The notes below the pieces were generated by a model, which saw only the letters and a list, made by a program, of their open reading frames with translations, did not search any database and was not told the origin of the DNA. A stretch of DNA of 64,000 nt from Cupriavidus oxalaticus. Lineage in GTDB: Bacteria > Pseudomonadota > Gammaproteobacteria > Burkholderiales > Burkholderiaceae. This document shows, in pieces, positions 44,077 through 53,222 of the stretch. Where the stretch lies: contig NZ_CP038636.1 of assembly GCF_004768545.1 (NCBI RefSeq), positions 1,128,288-1,192,287 on the forward strand, written 5' to 3'. A program made the position numbers and the translations under genes. Numbering within the stretch: position 1 is the stretch's first letter; each line of letters begins with the position of its first letter.

Positions 44077-44379
44077 TGCTAGACGCGAAGCCTCAGAATT
44101 TGTCCCTGTTGCGGTCTGCGCCACCGCATCGAATTTCAAAGCCGCCCCCCCACGCGAACGAATCTTCCAATCCCCGGAGAAACCCTGAGGCGCGGCCCGG
44201 CACGACGACATGGAAAACAAGCTTGATATGGCGCTCCAGCCGCATCGATCGATGCGAGGCGGCCCACAACCGTCCAATCCAACACCGAACAATCTGCTGT
44301 CATGGCGGAGATAACAGCAGCGTCATTCGTGCGTTCCGCAAATGCAGCACCATGCCATGCGACTGCAGCTCTAAGCTTG
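44077..44379. promoter_or_regulatory. Divergent control region with blocks shared with 29116-29576
   Basis: Contains the second copy of the two conserved blocks described for 29116-29576: 44077-44189 and 44288-44379. It separates the PuuC-like ALDH operon from the three-component dehydrogenase operon. Conservation of non-coding DNA at two divergent promoters 15 kb apart, while the flanking genes differ, suggests selection for a common regulator. No matching regulator gene could be assigned. Confidence 0.7.
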
Positions 44380-44556
44380 TGAAAGCTTCCCGCCGTTTTC
44401 GCCACGCACGCATGGAAGCCTGCCGTCATGCAGCCATGATGACTCGATGACACAGCGGAGCGCGCCTTGACCGACGACGCGCTGTCCCGGTCCGACGTCC
44501 GCGCGGCAACGACATGACAGCTGCCGCGCCATAACCGCCGTTACCGGATCAACGCC

Positions 44557-44931
44557 ATGCCCGACACCTCCCATTCTCCGCCGCCTCGCTTTACGCGCCT
44601 GGCAGAGTCCGATCGCCCCACTATCACCCTGCGCATCGACGGCCACAGCGCCACCGCGCTGGCCGGCGACACCTTGCTGGTCGCGTTGCTGATGAACGGC
44701 CGGCGCGTGCGCGACAGCGAGTTCGGCGACGGCCCGCGCGCCGGCTTCTGCCTGATGGGCGCCTGCCAGGACTGCTGGGTCTGGACGCCCGCCGGCCAGC
44801 GCCTGCGCGCCTGCTCCACCCCGGCCGAGGCCGGCATGGAGGTGCTGACCCGGCCGCCCGCACAGCACTGGCCGGCCACGCCCGACCTGCAGGAATCGCT
44901 CGCCCGCCACCGCCAGGGAGCCGCCGCATGA
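44557..44931 (+). CDS. [2Fe-2S] subunit of a three-component amino-acid dehydrogenase (HcnA/LhpE-like)
   Basis: 124 residues. A ferredoxin-like domain of the sarcosine-oxidase-alpha N-terminal type is shown by TITLRIDGHSATALAGDTLL and by the cluster ligands in FCLMGACQDCWV plus a downstream Cys in LRACSTPAEAG. It passes electrons within a membrane-associated dehydrogenase together with the next two genes. Its last four bases (ATGA) overlap the start of the next gene, so translation is coupled. G+C is very high here and through 47.5 kb. Confidence 0.88.
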   Translation: MPDTSHSPPPRFTRLAESDRPTITLRIDGHSATALAGDTLLVALLMNGRRVRDSEFGDGPRAGFCLMGACQDCWVWTPAGQRLRACSTPAEAGMEVLTRPPAQHWPATPDLQESLARHRQGAAA

Positions 44932-46328
44932 GCGCCCTGTCCGCATCGCCACGCATCGTCGTGGTCGGAACCGGCCCCGCCGGCGTGCGCGCGGCCCAGG
45001 CGCTGGTCCAGGCCGGACTGCGCCCCACCGTGGTCGACGAGGGCCGCCGCGACGGCGGCCAGATCTATCGCCGCCAGCCCGAGGGCTTCAAGCGCTCCTA
45101 CGCCAAGCTCTATGGCAGCGAGGCCCACAAGGCCCAGGCCCTGCACCGCGACTTCGACGCGTTGCGCGACCGCATCGACTATCGCCCCGACACGCTCGCG
45201 TGGAACCTGACCGAAGGCGAGCTGCACGTCGTGCGCGACGGCGAACCGAAGACCTTGCCCTTCGATGCGCTGCTGGTGTGCGCCGGCGCGACCGATCGCC
45301 TCATGCCGGTGCCCGGCTGGCACCGCGCCGGCTGCTACAGCCTCGGCGCCTCGCAGATCGCGCTCAAGGCGCAGGCGTGCGCCATCGGCTCGCAAGTCGT
45401 CTTCCTCGGCAGCGGGCCGCTGCTTTACCTGGTGGCCAACCAGTACGTGCAGGCCGGCGCGCGCGTGGCCGCGGTGCTCGACACCGCGCCCGCCACCAGG
45501 TCGTGGGCCGCCATCGCCGGGCTGCTGGCGCGTCCGCGCCTGGCCCTGCGCGGCCTCGGCCTGATCCGCGCACTGCGCGCCGCCGGCGTGCCGGTGCTGC
45601 AGGGCGTGGCGCCGCTGGCCATCGACGGCGATGACTGTCTTGGCGTGCAGGGCGTCACCGCGCGCGATGCGAGTGGGCGCGAGCAGCGCTTTGCCTGCGA
45701 CGCCGTCGGCCTGGGCTGGCATCTGCGTGCCGAGACGCAGCTGGCCGACCTCGCGCGCTGCGAGTTCGCCTTCGAGCCCGTGAGCCGCCAGTGGCTGCCG
45801 CGCATCGACCAGGACGGGCGCAGCAGCACTCGCGGCGTCTACCTGGCCGGCGATGGCGCCCGCATCCTCGGTGCCGATGGCGCCGAGGCCGCGGGTCGGC
45901 TCGCCGCGCTGGCGGCGCTGGCCGACCTCGGCCACGCGCGCGGGCGCGAGCTGTACACCGCCGAGTCCGCCGCCCTGCGCCGCACACTCGGCAAGATGGA
46001 CCGCTTCCGCCAGGGGCTGGCGCGCGCCTTCCCGTGGCCGCACGCGCAGGCCGCCGCTCTGCCCGATGACACAGTGGTGTGCCGCTGCGAGGCCGTGACG
46101 GTGGGCGAGCTGCGCCGCTGCGTGACCGAGCTCGACAGCCAGGAACTGAACCGCGCCAAGGCCTTCAGCCGTGTCGGCATGGGCCGCTGCCAGGGCCGCT
46201 TCTGCGGCCATGCCGCGGCCGAGATCGTGGCGCAGCGCTGCGCCATCCCGGTCGAACAAGTCGGTCGCCTGCGCTCGCAGGCACCGGTCAAGCCATTGAT
46301 GATGAATACCAGCGAGGTGAAGGCATGA
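44928..46328 (+). CDS. FAD/NAD(P)-binding subunit with BFD-type [2Fe-2S] end (HcnB/OoxA-like)
   Basis: 466 residues. The N-terminal FAD motif is IVVVGTGPAGVRAAQALVQAG, then GGQIYRRQP; GVYLAGDGARILGADGAEAAG is the second flavin segment. The C-terminal 80 residues carry a bacterioferredoxin-type cluster: VCRCEAVTVGELRR with later CQGRFCGHAAA. This architecture is that of opine oxidase subunit A, hydrogen cyanide synthase HcnB and the middle subunit of D-hydroxyproline dehydrogenase. It overlaps both neighbours by ATGA. G+C reaches about 80 percent in some lines near 45.0 kb, well above the neighbouring operons. Confidence 0.9.
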   Translation: MSALSASPRIVVVGTGPAGVRAAQALVQAGLRPTVVDEGRRDGGQIYRRQPEGFKRSYAKLYGSEAHKAQALHRDFDALRDRIDYRPDTLAWNLTEGELHVVRDGEPKTLPFDALLVCAGATDRLMPVPGWHRAGCYSLGASQIALKAQACAIGSQVVFLGSGPLLYLVANQYVQAGARVAAVLDTAPATRSWAAIAGLLARPRLALRGLGLIRALRAAGVPVLQGVAPLAIDGDDCLGVQGVTARDASGREQRFACDAVGLGWHLRAETQLADLARCEFAFEPVSRQWLPRIDQDGRSSTRGVYLAGDGARILGADGAEAAGRLAALAALADLGHARGRELYTAESAALRRTLGKMDRFRQGLARAFPWPHAQAAALPDDTVVCRCEAVTVGELRRCVTELDSQELNRAKAFSRVGMGRCQGRFCGHAAAEIVAQRCAIPVEQVGRLRSQAPVKPLMMNTSEVKA

Positions 46329-47491
46329 GCAGCACGGCAACCCGGAACCAGGACGCCGATGTGCTGATCCTCGGCGGCGGCCTGATGGGCACCACCACCG
46401 CCTTCTTCCTGCGCCAGCGCGGCCTCTCGGTGATCCTGCTCGAGCGCGAGCTGGTCGGCCGCCAGGCCAGCGGCACCAACTTCGGCAATGTGCGCCGCCA
46501 GGGCCGCGCGCTGCACCAGATGCCGCTGGCCAACCGCGCGCGCGCCGTCTGGGGCCGCGTCAGGGAACTGCTGGGCGAGGATCTCGAGTTCGTCCCATAC
46601 GGCCATCTGCGCGTGTGTTACACCGAACAGCAGGCCGCCGTGCTCGAGCAGCATGCGCACGACGTGAAGCCGCTCGGCCTGGACCTGCAGCTCTACACCG
46701 CCGGGCAGCTGCGCCAGCGCTGGGGCATCTTCGCGCCCGCCATCGTGGCGGGCTCGTATTCGCCGCAGGATGGCCATGCCAACCCGCGCCTGGCCGGCCC
46801 CGCCTTCGCGCGTGCCGCCCGCCGCGCCGGCGCAAACATTGTCGAGCATGCCGAGGTGATGCAGGTCGAGCGCAACCCCGATGGCTTCGTCGCCCACACC
46901 GCCGATGGCCGGCGCTTCCGCGCGCCGCAGCTGCTGGTGGCCTGCGGCGCCTGGTCCAACCGCATCGCCGCGCAGTTCGGCGAAGCCGTGCCGATGGAAG
47001 CACGGGGCCCGCAAATGGGCGTGACCGAGCCGCTGCCCTATGCCATCGGCCCCTCCATCGGCATCTCGTCGCCGATCGAATACGAGGGGCTGTACTTCCG
47101 CCAGATCTCGCGCGGCAATATCGTCTTCGGCGGCGGGCTCAAGGGACCGGCGCATATCGACCGCATTCGCGCTTACGTCAGGCCCGACAACGTGCTGCGC
47201 CAGCTCCGCGAGCTGCGCCGCTTCGTGCCGGCCTTCGAGCACGTGCAGCTGATCCGCGTCTGGAGCGGCATCGAAGGCTACACCTCCGACTGGCAGCCGG
47301 TGATGGGGCCCAGCGCCACCGTGCCCGGACTGCACTACGCCTTCGGCTTCAACGGCGAGGGCTTCGCCATCAGCCCCGGCGTGGGCGAGATCATGGCCGA
47401 GCTTATCGCCACCGGCCAGACCTCGATCCCGCTCGAACCTTATGCCGTCGGTCGCTTTGCCAGCGCTGATACCCTCCAGGTCAGCGGCTGA
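46325..47491 (+). CDS. Catalytic FAD subunit of amino-acid dehydrogenase (HcnC/OoxB/LhpB-like)
   Basis: 388 residues from the ATG at 46325, which overlaps the previous stop by ATGA. The FAD motif is VLILGGGLMGTTTAFFLRQRG, followed by SGTNFGNVRRQGR, with a DAO-family end at YAFGFNGEGFAISPGVGEIMAE. The family oxidises the C-N bond of D-amino acids, opines, glycine or D-hydroxyproline. The three-gene set from 44557 to 47491 is a complete heterotrimeric enzyme. The substrate cannot be chosen from sequence alone; an opine-type or secondary amino acid is a reasonable guess. Confidence 0.9.
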   Translation: MSSTATRNQDADVLILGGGLMGTTTAFFLRQRGLSVILLERELVGRQASGTNFGNVRRQGRALHQMPLANRARAVWGRVRELLGEDLEFVPYGHLRVCYTEQQAAVLEQHAHDVKPLGLDLQLYTAGQLRQRWGIFAPAIVAGSYSPQDGHANPRLAGPAFARAARRAGANIVEHAEVMQVERNPDGFVAHTADGRRFRAPQLLVACGAWSNRIAAQFGEAVPMEARGPQMGVTEPLPYAIGPSIGISSPIEYEGLYFRQISRGNIVFGGGLKGPAHIDRIRAYVRPDNVLRQLRELRRFVPAFEHVQLIRVWSGIEGYTSDWQPVMGPSATVPGLHYAFGFNGEGFAISPGVGEIMAELIATGQTSIPLEPYAVGRFASADTLQVSG

Positions 47492-47510
47492 CCGAGCCTG
47501 CGTTCCATCA

Positions 47511-47589
47511 GCTGCGGCAGCATGCTGTGCCGCAGCAGATACGCCCGACCGGAATGCGTCGTGGCGGAGCCGGCGAATCGCGGCTCCGC
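47511..47589. terminator. Two hairpins between convergent operons
   Basis: First stem GCTGCGGCA (47511-47519) with TGCCGCAGC (47528-47536). Second stem GCGGAGCCG (47564-47572) with CGGCTCCGC (47581-47589). They fill the gap between the dehydrogenase operon (plus strand) and aspA (minus strand). There are no T-runs. A bidirectional termination role is inferred from position. Confidence 0.5.
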
Positions 47590-47599
47590 ATGGCTTTGC

Positions 47600-49021
47600 T
47601 TAGCTCGTCAATGCGCTACGGGGCGCCACCATATTCTCCGGCCGTAGAATCTCCGCCAGAAGCGCATTGCTCACGAGCTGTTCCGACTGAACCAGCTCTA
47701 CCACGGTTCGACCGGTTTCCTGCGCGAGGCGCGCGATTCGCGTAGCGTTCTCATATCCGATATACGGATTCAGCGCTGTCACGATACCGATCGAACGCTG
47801 GACCAGCGCGGAGCATTGCTCGGGGTTCGCGGTGATCCCTTCGATGCATTCACGGTCCAGCATGCGCACGGCGCGCGACAATAGCCGAATGGAGTCATAG
47901 AGCTTGTAGGCGATGAGCGGCTCCATCGCGTTGAGCTGCAATTGGCCCGCTTCGGCCGCCAGGGTCAGCGCGGCATCGTTGCCGGCGATCTCATAAGCGA
48001 CCTGGTTCATCGCTTCCGGAATGACCGGGTTGACCTTGCCCGGCATGATCGAGCTGCCGGGCTGGCGCGCAGGCAGATTGATTTCCGCGATGCCGGTCCG
48101 CGGGCCGCTTGAAAGCAGGCGCAGGTCATTGCTGATCTTCGACAGACGGAGTGCCGTCTTCTTGACGAGTCCCGATAGCAGCACGAAGTCGCCCATGTCC
48201 GAGGTCGCGGCGATCAAGTTGGGCGCGGCGCGAACAGGAAACCCGGACAGCGCAGCCAGTTCTTCGATTGCAATGGCCTGATAGCGCGGATCCGCATTGA
48301 TGCCGGTGCCGATCGCCGTACCGCCGAGATTGACAGCGCACAGCGTCGCGGGAATGAGCGTACGCAGTTGCTCAAGGTCGGCCGAGACGGTATCGGCCAT
48401 GGCCTGGAATTCCTGTCCAAGCGTCATGGGAACCGCGTCCTGGAGTTGGGTACGCCCCATCTTCAGGATGCCGCCAAACTGTTGCGCCTTGTTGGCCAGC
48501 GTGGCCGCAAGGTGGCCCAGGTTTTCCAGCAGCGGCAGATGAGCCAGGAGCAGTCCGACCCGAATGGCCGTCGGATATGCATCATTGGTCGATTGCGACA
48601 GATTGACATCGTTGTTGGGGTGCAGCCGGCCGTAGCTGCCCTTCTGCTCGCCCAGGTGCTCCAACGCGCGGTTCGCCAGCACCTCATTGGCGTTCATGTT
48701 CGTGGAGGTTCCGGCACCGCCCTGGATCATGTCAACGACGAAGGCATCGTGGAACGCCCCATCCAAGACTTCCGCGCACGCCTTGGCAATGGCGCCGTGC
48801 TTGGCGGCGTCCAGCAGGCCGAGCCGATGGTTGGCATTGGCGGCCGCATGCTTGACGATAGCCAACGCCTTGATGAAGTCCGGGTACTCGCCGATGCAAC
48901 GGCCGGAAAGATGGAAGTTTTCCTTTGCGCGCAGCGTCTGCACGCCGTAGTACAAGGTGTGATCAAGATCTCGCGTACCCAGTAGATCCTTCTCCTGGCG
49001 CGTGGGCGTAGCTGTGGTCAT
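47600..49021 (-). CDS. aspA: Aspartate ammonia-lyase
   Basis: 473 residues, close to the E. coli aspartase. The class II fumarase/aspartase signature GSSIMPGKVNPVIPEAMNQ is complete. The substrate-binding threonine region is GAGTSTNMNANEVLANRALE, and GRTQLQDAVPMTLGQEF follows. It converts aspartate to fumarate and ammonia. It is last in the minus-strand series M20 hydrolase - cupin - aspartase. That order suggests hydrolytic release of aspartate, or a substituted aspartate, followed by entry into the citric acid cycle. A fumarase role is less likely on the motif pattern but not excluded. Confidence 0.9.
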   Translation of the reverse strand: MTTATPTRQEKDLLGTRDLDHTLYYGVQTLRAKENFHLSGRCIGEYPDFIKALAIVKHAAANANHRLGLLDAAKHGAIAKACAEVLDGAFHDAFVVDMIQGGAGTSTNMNANEVLANRALEHLGEQKGSYGRLHPNNDVNLSQSTNDAYPTAIRVGLLLAHLPLLENLGHLAATLANKAQQFGGILKMGRTQLQDAVPMTLGQEFQAMADTVSADLEQLRTLIPATLCAVNLGGTAIGTGINADPRYQAIAIEELAALSGFPVRAAPNLIAATSDMGDFVLLSGLVKKTALRLSKISNDLRLLSSGPRTGIAEINLPARQPGSSIMPGKVNPVIPEAMNQVAYEIAGNDAALTLAAEAGQLQLNAMEPLIAYKLYDSIRLLSRAVRMLDRECIEGITANPEQCSALVQRSIGIVTALNPYIGYENATRIARLAQETGRTVVELVQSEQLVSNALLAEILRPENMVAPRSALTS

Positions 49022-49144
49022 GATGAGGCTTATGTGATGGGTCGAAGGAAAGCGGACAGGACCTGCCGATCCGAGCGGTCAACGCCCTGACAGCCTGAGC
49101 AATAGCAGCCTGCGCCGCGCCAGCATGGGTAGATATCGTTTCGT

Positions 49145-49498
49145 TCAGGCCGACAACACCACGAATACCTTGCGCAGCGTTTCCGTCACGTGCCATTCGC
49201 CGGTCGTGTTGGCGGGAAAAAAGAGTGTGTCACCTGCACGGATCTGCTGCGCCTCCCCGTCCGTTGGGGTGAACGTGCTAGCGCCGGCGAGGATGTGCAT
49301 GACCTCGGCGTTCGCAATCTGGCGCTCGAACCGGCCCGGCGTACATTCCCAGAGACCGGCATGGCTCTCGCCGGCGCCCTCGAGGTCGATGTCGATGCCG
49401 CTGAGCTCGCAGGGCGGCTGGGTCAGAGGGCGGGCAGGCGTGCCCTGTTGTTGGAAACCTTCGGCGGTCGCCGATTGGCGAATGATAACGATGCTCAT
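49145..49498 (-). CDS. Single-domain cupin (DUF861/EutQ-like)
   Basis: 117 residues from the ATG at 49498; the open frame upstream runs into the M20 gene. The cupin core reads RFERQIANAEVMHILAGASTF, then GEAQQIRAGDTLFFPANTTG. It resembles the second half of the bicupin at 31287. It lies between the M20 hydrolase (34-base gap) and aspA (123-base gap) on the same strand. Proteins of this group accompany amine and amino-acid catabolic enzymes without a known reaction. The role here is unknown. Confidence 0.75.
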   Translation of the reverse strand: MSIVIIRQSATAEGFQQQGTPARPLTQPPCELSGIDIDLEGAGESHAGLWECTPGRFERQIANAEVMHILAGASTFTPTDGEAQQIRAGDTLFFPANTTGEWHVTETLRKVFVVLSA

Positions 49499-49532
49499 GA
49501 ATGATCCAGTGTCGATAGGGTAGTTAGCCGCG

Positions 49533-50714
49533 TCAGTCTGCAGCCAGCGAGCGGCGGGCAACTTCGCAGAACCAGCGCACGCCCAGGGACAGCGCGTCGT
49601 CGTTGAAGTCATAGCAAGGGTGGTGCAACGGTCGCTCTCCATCGGGCCCGGGATCGGCACGTCCCTGTCCCAGCCAAAGGTAGGCGCCAGGCTTTTGCTG
49701 CAGCATGAAGGCAAAATCCTCGGAAGTGAATGCAGCACGGGGGGCCATGCGCGCCTCCAGCCCGATGGCACGGGCCGCGTCAACGGCCAGTGCCGCTTCC
49801 TGCGGGCTGTTCACCGTGGCCGGGTAATAGCGGTCGTAATGCACTTCGACCTCGGTTCCGCTCGCCGTTGCCACGCCATGCGCCATCGCACGCAATGCAG
49901 TCTCGATCCGGCTCTGGGCTTCCATATCGAAGCTTCGCACCGTGCCGGTTATCCGCACTTCGGCCGGTAATACGTTGTGGCAGTGCCCGCCTTCGATACG
50001 CGTGACGGACAACACGGCGGATTCGGCAGGATCAATGCGACGCGCCACGATCGTGTGCAATTGCGACACGAGCTGGCTTGCGGCCAGGATGGCGTCTGCG
50101 GTGTGGTGCGGCTGCGCGGCATGGCCCCCACGCCCGCGCAGCACGATATCGAACCGATCCGCCGCCGCCATGATGGCGCCAGGCAAGGTCTGGGCGTGGC
50201 CGAGCGGCAAGTCCGGCCAGTTGTGCAGGGCATAGACACTGTCGCAAGGAAATCGCTCGAACAGGCCCTCAGCGATCATGCGGCGGGCGCCCCCCTTGCC
50301 TTCCTCTGCCGGCTGGAAGATGAAATGCACCGTGCCATCGATACCGCTGCGCGCAAGCTGACGCGCGGCACCCACAAGCATGCTGGTATGGCCGTCGTGG
50401 CCACAGCCGTGATGCTTGCCGGGCGCGTGGCTGACATAAGCCGGGCGGCCCAGTTCCACCATTGGCAATGCGTCCATATCCGCGCGCAGACCTACGCTGC
50501 GCTTTACCTTGCCGGCGCGCAGCGTGCCCACCACGCCCGTGCCGCCGATCCCCTCGTGCACCGTGAGACCCAGCATGCGCAATGCCTGCGCCACGATGCC
50601 TGCCGTGCGGTGCTCCTCGTAGCCAAGTTCGGGATTGGCGTGCAGGTCCCGGCGCAGCGCAATCAGGTCCGGCAGCAAGTCGGCCACGGGTTCTGCGATC
50701 TGGTTCCACCTCAT
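49533..50714 (-). CDS. M20-family amidohydrolase (N-acyl-amino-acid / hippurate hydrolase-like)
   Basis: 393 residues from the ATG at 50714 (MRWNQIAEPV); the open frame upstream has no domain. The metal site is visible as GLRADMDALPM, KHHGCGHDGHTSML and FIFQPAEEGKGGA, and the dimerisation domain starts at FDIVLRGRGGHAAQPH. TSEDFAFMLQQKPGAYLWLG is the C-terminal metal ligand region. These enzymes hydrolyse N-acyl amino acids or small amides in the cytosol. With aspA downstream an N-acyl-aspartate is a natural guess. The gene is divergent from the TonB receptor at 51099. Confidence 0.87.
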   Translation of the reverse strand: MRWNQIAEPVADLLPDLIALRRDLHANPELGYEEHRTAGIVAQALRMLGLTVHEGIGGTGVVGTLRAGKVKRSVGLRADMDALPMVELGRPAYVSHAPGKHHGCGHDGHTSMLVGAARQLARSGIDGTVHFIFQPAEEGKGGARRMIAEGLFERFPCDSVYALHNWPDLPLGHAQTLPGAIMAAADRFDIVLRGRGGHAAQPHHTADAILAASQLVSQLHTIVARRIDPAESAVLSVTRIEGGHCHNVLPAEVRITGTVRSFDMEAQSRIETALRAMAHGVATASGTEVEVHYDRYYPATVNSPQEAALAVDAARAIGLEARMAPRAAFTSEDFAFMLQQKPGAYLWLGQGRADPGPDGERPLHHPCYDFNDDALSLGVRWFCEVARRSLAAD

Positions 50715-51033
50715 GAGCCGGCCCCCGCTCCATTGGAAGGCTGAATCTGGCGAGGAATGGGATGGTTGGACAGGACTTCGAGATCCCAGAGGTCCATCGG
50801 TGCGCTCCGGTGTTACTGAATGCAGAAAGGTAAAAGGTTCAGCAGCGCCACGCGTGCTGCATCGTTGCCAGCTTAAGAGCACTCTCGCCAACGATGGTGC
50901 CGATCGCAGCGTGCCGCGCCGCATTGAATTGCGTTTTGCCAGTCCAGGTGAACAGATTGTTCGGCGTCCTGAGCCGGCTTTCCCCCGGTAGCACGCAATC
51001 CGGCATGCCGCTCGATTCCCGGTCAGAGAGTAG

Positions 51034-51052
51034 GTGAATGAGAATCTCTATC
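51034..51052. promoter_or_regulatory. Putative Fur box upstream of the TonB receptor
   Basis: GTGAATGAGAATCTCTATC agrees with the 19-base Fur consensus GATAATGATAATCATTATC at 14 positions by my count. It lies 47 bases before the receptor start codon and could repress both the receptor and the divergent M20 gene under iron-replete conditions. The remaining bases 50715-51033 contain no recognised gene. Confidence 0.6.
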
Positions 51053-51098
51053 ATCTGCGCGGCTAAATTCCGGCCCTGCAGTTACTCATGCCACGCTC

Positions 51099-53222
51099 AT
51101 GCCATTATTTCCGCCACGCGCCAGGCGCATCGCGCGCCATGCCTGTCACGTCAGCCTGTTACTGTTCCCGCTATCCGATGGGGCGCTTGCCGAAGCGCCG
51201 GGGCTTGCGTCGACGGCCGATCTTCCCGAAGTGCGCGTCAGCGCCAATGCAGGCGGCAGCGGGTACGTTGCTGTCGAAGCCGCTGGCGCCACGCGAACTG
51301 AAACGCCGCTGCGTGAAATCCCGCAGTCAGTGCGCGTGGTTACCTCCGAGCTCATTGACGACCTGCGCGCGACACGGCTTTCGGACACCGTCGACTATGT
51401 GAGCGGAATCGCGCGCCTCAATGACTTTGGCGGGACCTGGGACAACTATGCCATCCGCGGCTTCAGCAGCACGGAGATGGGATACCTGGTCAACGGTTTT
51501 CCCGGCTCGCGTGGATACAACCCCATGCGCGACGCCGCCACGGTCGAGCGCTTTGAATTCCTGAAAGGCCCGGCCGCGGCACTTTACGGCAGCAGTGAAC
51601 CGGGCGGCTCCATCAATATCGTCACTAAGAAGCCAAGGTTCGCGCCCGCGACCTCGGCGGAACTGAGTGCCGGTACGCTCGGGTTCCGGCGCGCCACCGC
51701 CGATACCACCGGCCCCCTGAGCAAGACGCTGGCCTATCGCTTCAACATCATGGCCGAGGACAGCGCCAGCCGCAGCTCCCTGATCGACGGCCACAAGTAC
51801 CTCGTGGCGCCTGCATTGGCATGGGCGCCGGACGACCGCACCCTGCTGCAATACGAAGGAGAGTTCCTGCGGTTGCGTACGCCGCTCGACCGTGGCCTCG
51901 TCAATGTGAACGGACAAATCACGCTTCCCCGCGACCGCTACCTGCAGGAGCCCAGCGACCCCAACCTTCATCTTTCCAGCGACACGCACCAGCTGACATT
52001 CGAGCGGCAGCTTTCTGCGGCCTGGCGCACGCGGATCGGGGCGAGCTACAAGGAATCGGGCTTCGAGGGATACGCCGCGGAGTTTGGCAGTCTGCTCGCC
52101 GATGGCCGTACGCTCACGCGTCGCAACAGCCTGCGGACATTGCCCTCCCGCGACACGTCTGCCCGCGCAGAGGTGGAGGGCAACTTCCATATGGCTGGCC
52201 TGGGCCACCGCATGCTTCTCGGCATCGAAGCCTCCCGCCTGTTCATGGGCATGGATATCGCCTACTCCAGCCTCGCGGCCAACGCGTATGCGATCGACAT
52301 CTATGAGCCGGTGTACGGGCAAGCGAAGCCGGCGGTCTCGCCAGGCATATCGACGCGCGAAAACCAGCGCAACCTGGGCGTCTATCTGCAGGACGAGATG
52401 TCGATCGACGAGCGTTGGAAGCTGCTTGCCGGCGTCAGGTTCGATAACTACCACCAGTCAGTGGACAACCTCCTTTCCGCGGCAGCGACCCGACAGCGCC
52501 AGAGTGCCGTGTCGCCCCGGATCGGGCTGACGTGGCTCCCGACCGCGCAGTTTTCCGCGTACGTGTCCTTCGGAAAATCGTTCCGTCCGAACAGCGGCGT
52601 GGATGAGGCCGGCAACGCCTTTGATCCGCAGTACGCCCGCTCGGTGGAGGCAGGGCTGAAGTGGCAGTCCCACGACGAACGGCTAGGGGCAACCCTTGCC
52701 CTCTTCGACATCCGCAAGCACAACGTCCTGACGCGCAGCCCCACCAATCCCAACTTCAACATCGCCACGGGCCAGGCCGCGAGCCGCGGGCTGGAGGTCG
52801 ATGCATTCGGCAACCTGGACGAGCACTGGCGCATCAGCGGCAGTCTTGCACTGGTGAACGCCAGGGTCACCGAGGACAATGCCATCGCGCCCGGCACCCG
52901 GCTGGCCAATATCCCGAGGATCAGTGCGAGTCTGCTCGCCATTCGTGAAGATGCCATGCCGAAGTTCGGCGGCCGCTATGGTATCGGCACCGGCATCGTC
53001 TACGTCGGCAACCGATCCGGAAATGCCACCGACACGTACTCGCTGCCCGCCTACGCCACCGTGAAGCTTGTCACGTACTGGCAGCTCGATCGCCGCACGC
53101 GCCTTTTCCTGGACGTTCACAACGTGCTCGACAAGACCTACTATCCCGCCTCGTGGGGCAACCACGCCGTAGTGCCGGGACTGGGGCGCCAGTTTGTCGC
53201 CGGACTGCGGTACCGGTTCTGA
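51099..53222 (+). CDS. TonB-dependent siderophore-type outer-membrane receptor
   Basis: 707 residues. A signal peptide of about 31 residues (ACHVSLLLFPLSDGALAEA) is followed by the plug domain: REIPQSVRVVTSELIDD, then YAIRGFSSTEMGYLVNG and LKGPAAALYGSSEPGGSINI. The barrel ends with GLRYRF, the terminal Phe of outer-membrane proteins. There is no N-terminal STN signalling domain, so it should not drive a FecIR-type cascade. The nearest style is FhuA/FhuE/FoxA-type receptors. A Fur-box-like site is just upstream. Its divergent partner is an amidohydrolase-aspartase operon, which hints at uptake and hydrolysis of an aspartyl ligand. Confidence 0.93.
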   Translation: MPLFPPRARRIARHACHVSLLLFPLSDGALAEAPGLASTADLPEVRVSANAGGSGYVAVEAAGATRTETPLREIPQSVRVVTSELIDDLRATRLSDTVDYVSGIARLNDFGGTWDNYAIRGFSSTEMGYLVNGFPGSRGYNPMRDAATVERFEFLKGPAAALYGSSEPGGSINIVTKKPRFAPATSAELSAGTLGFRRATADTTGPLSKTLAYRFNIMAEDSASRSSLIDGHKYLVAPALAWAPDDRTLLQYEGEFLRLRTPLDRGLVNVNGQITLPRDRYLQEPSDPNLHLSSDTHQLTFERQLSAAWRTRIGASYKESGFEGYAAEFGSLLADGRTLTRRNSLRTLPSRDTSARAEVEGNFHMAGLGHRMLLGIEASRLFMGMDIAYSSLAANAYAIDIYEPVYGQAKPAVSPGISTRENQRNLGVYLQDEMSIDERWKLLAGVRFDNYHQSVDNLLSAAATRQRQSAVSPRIGLTWLPTAQFSAYVSFGKSFRPNSGVDEAGNAFDPQYARSVEAGLKWQSHDERLGATLALFDIRKHNVLTRSPTNPNFNIATGQAASRGLEVDAFGNLDEHWRISGSLALVNARVTEDNAIAPGTRLANIPRISASLLAIREDAMPKFGGRYGIGTGIVYVGNRSGNATDTYSLPAYATVKLVTYWQLDRRTRLFLDVHNVLDKTYYPASWGNHAVVPGLGRQFVAGLRYRF

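Noticed and set aside
44541..46340. 599-codon open frame on the minus strand
   Set aside because: It is the antisense shadow of the iron-sulfur and FAD subunit genes. The plus-strand frames have clear cofactor motifs and ATGA couplings.
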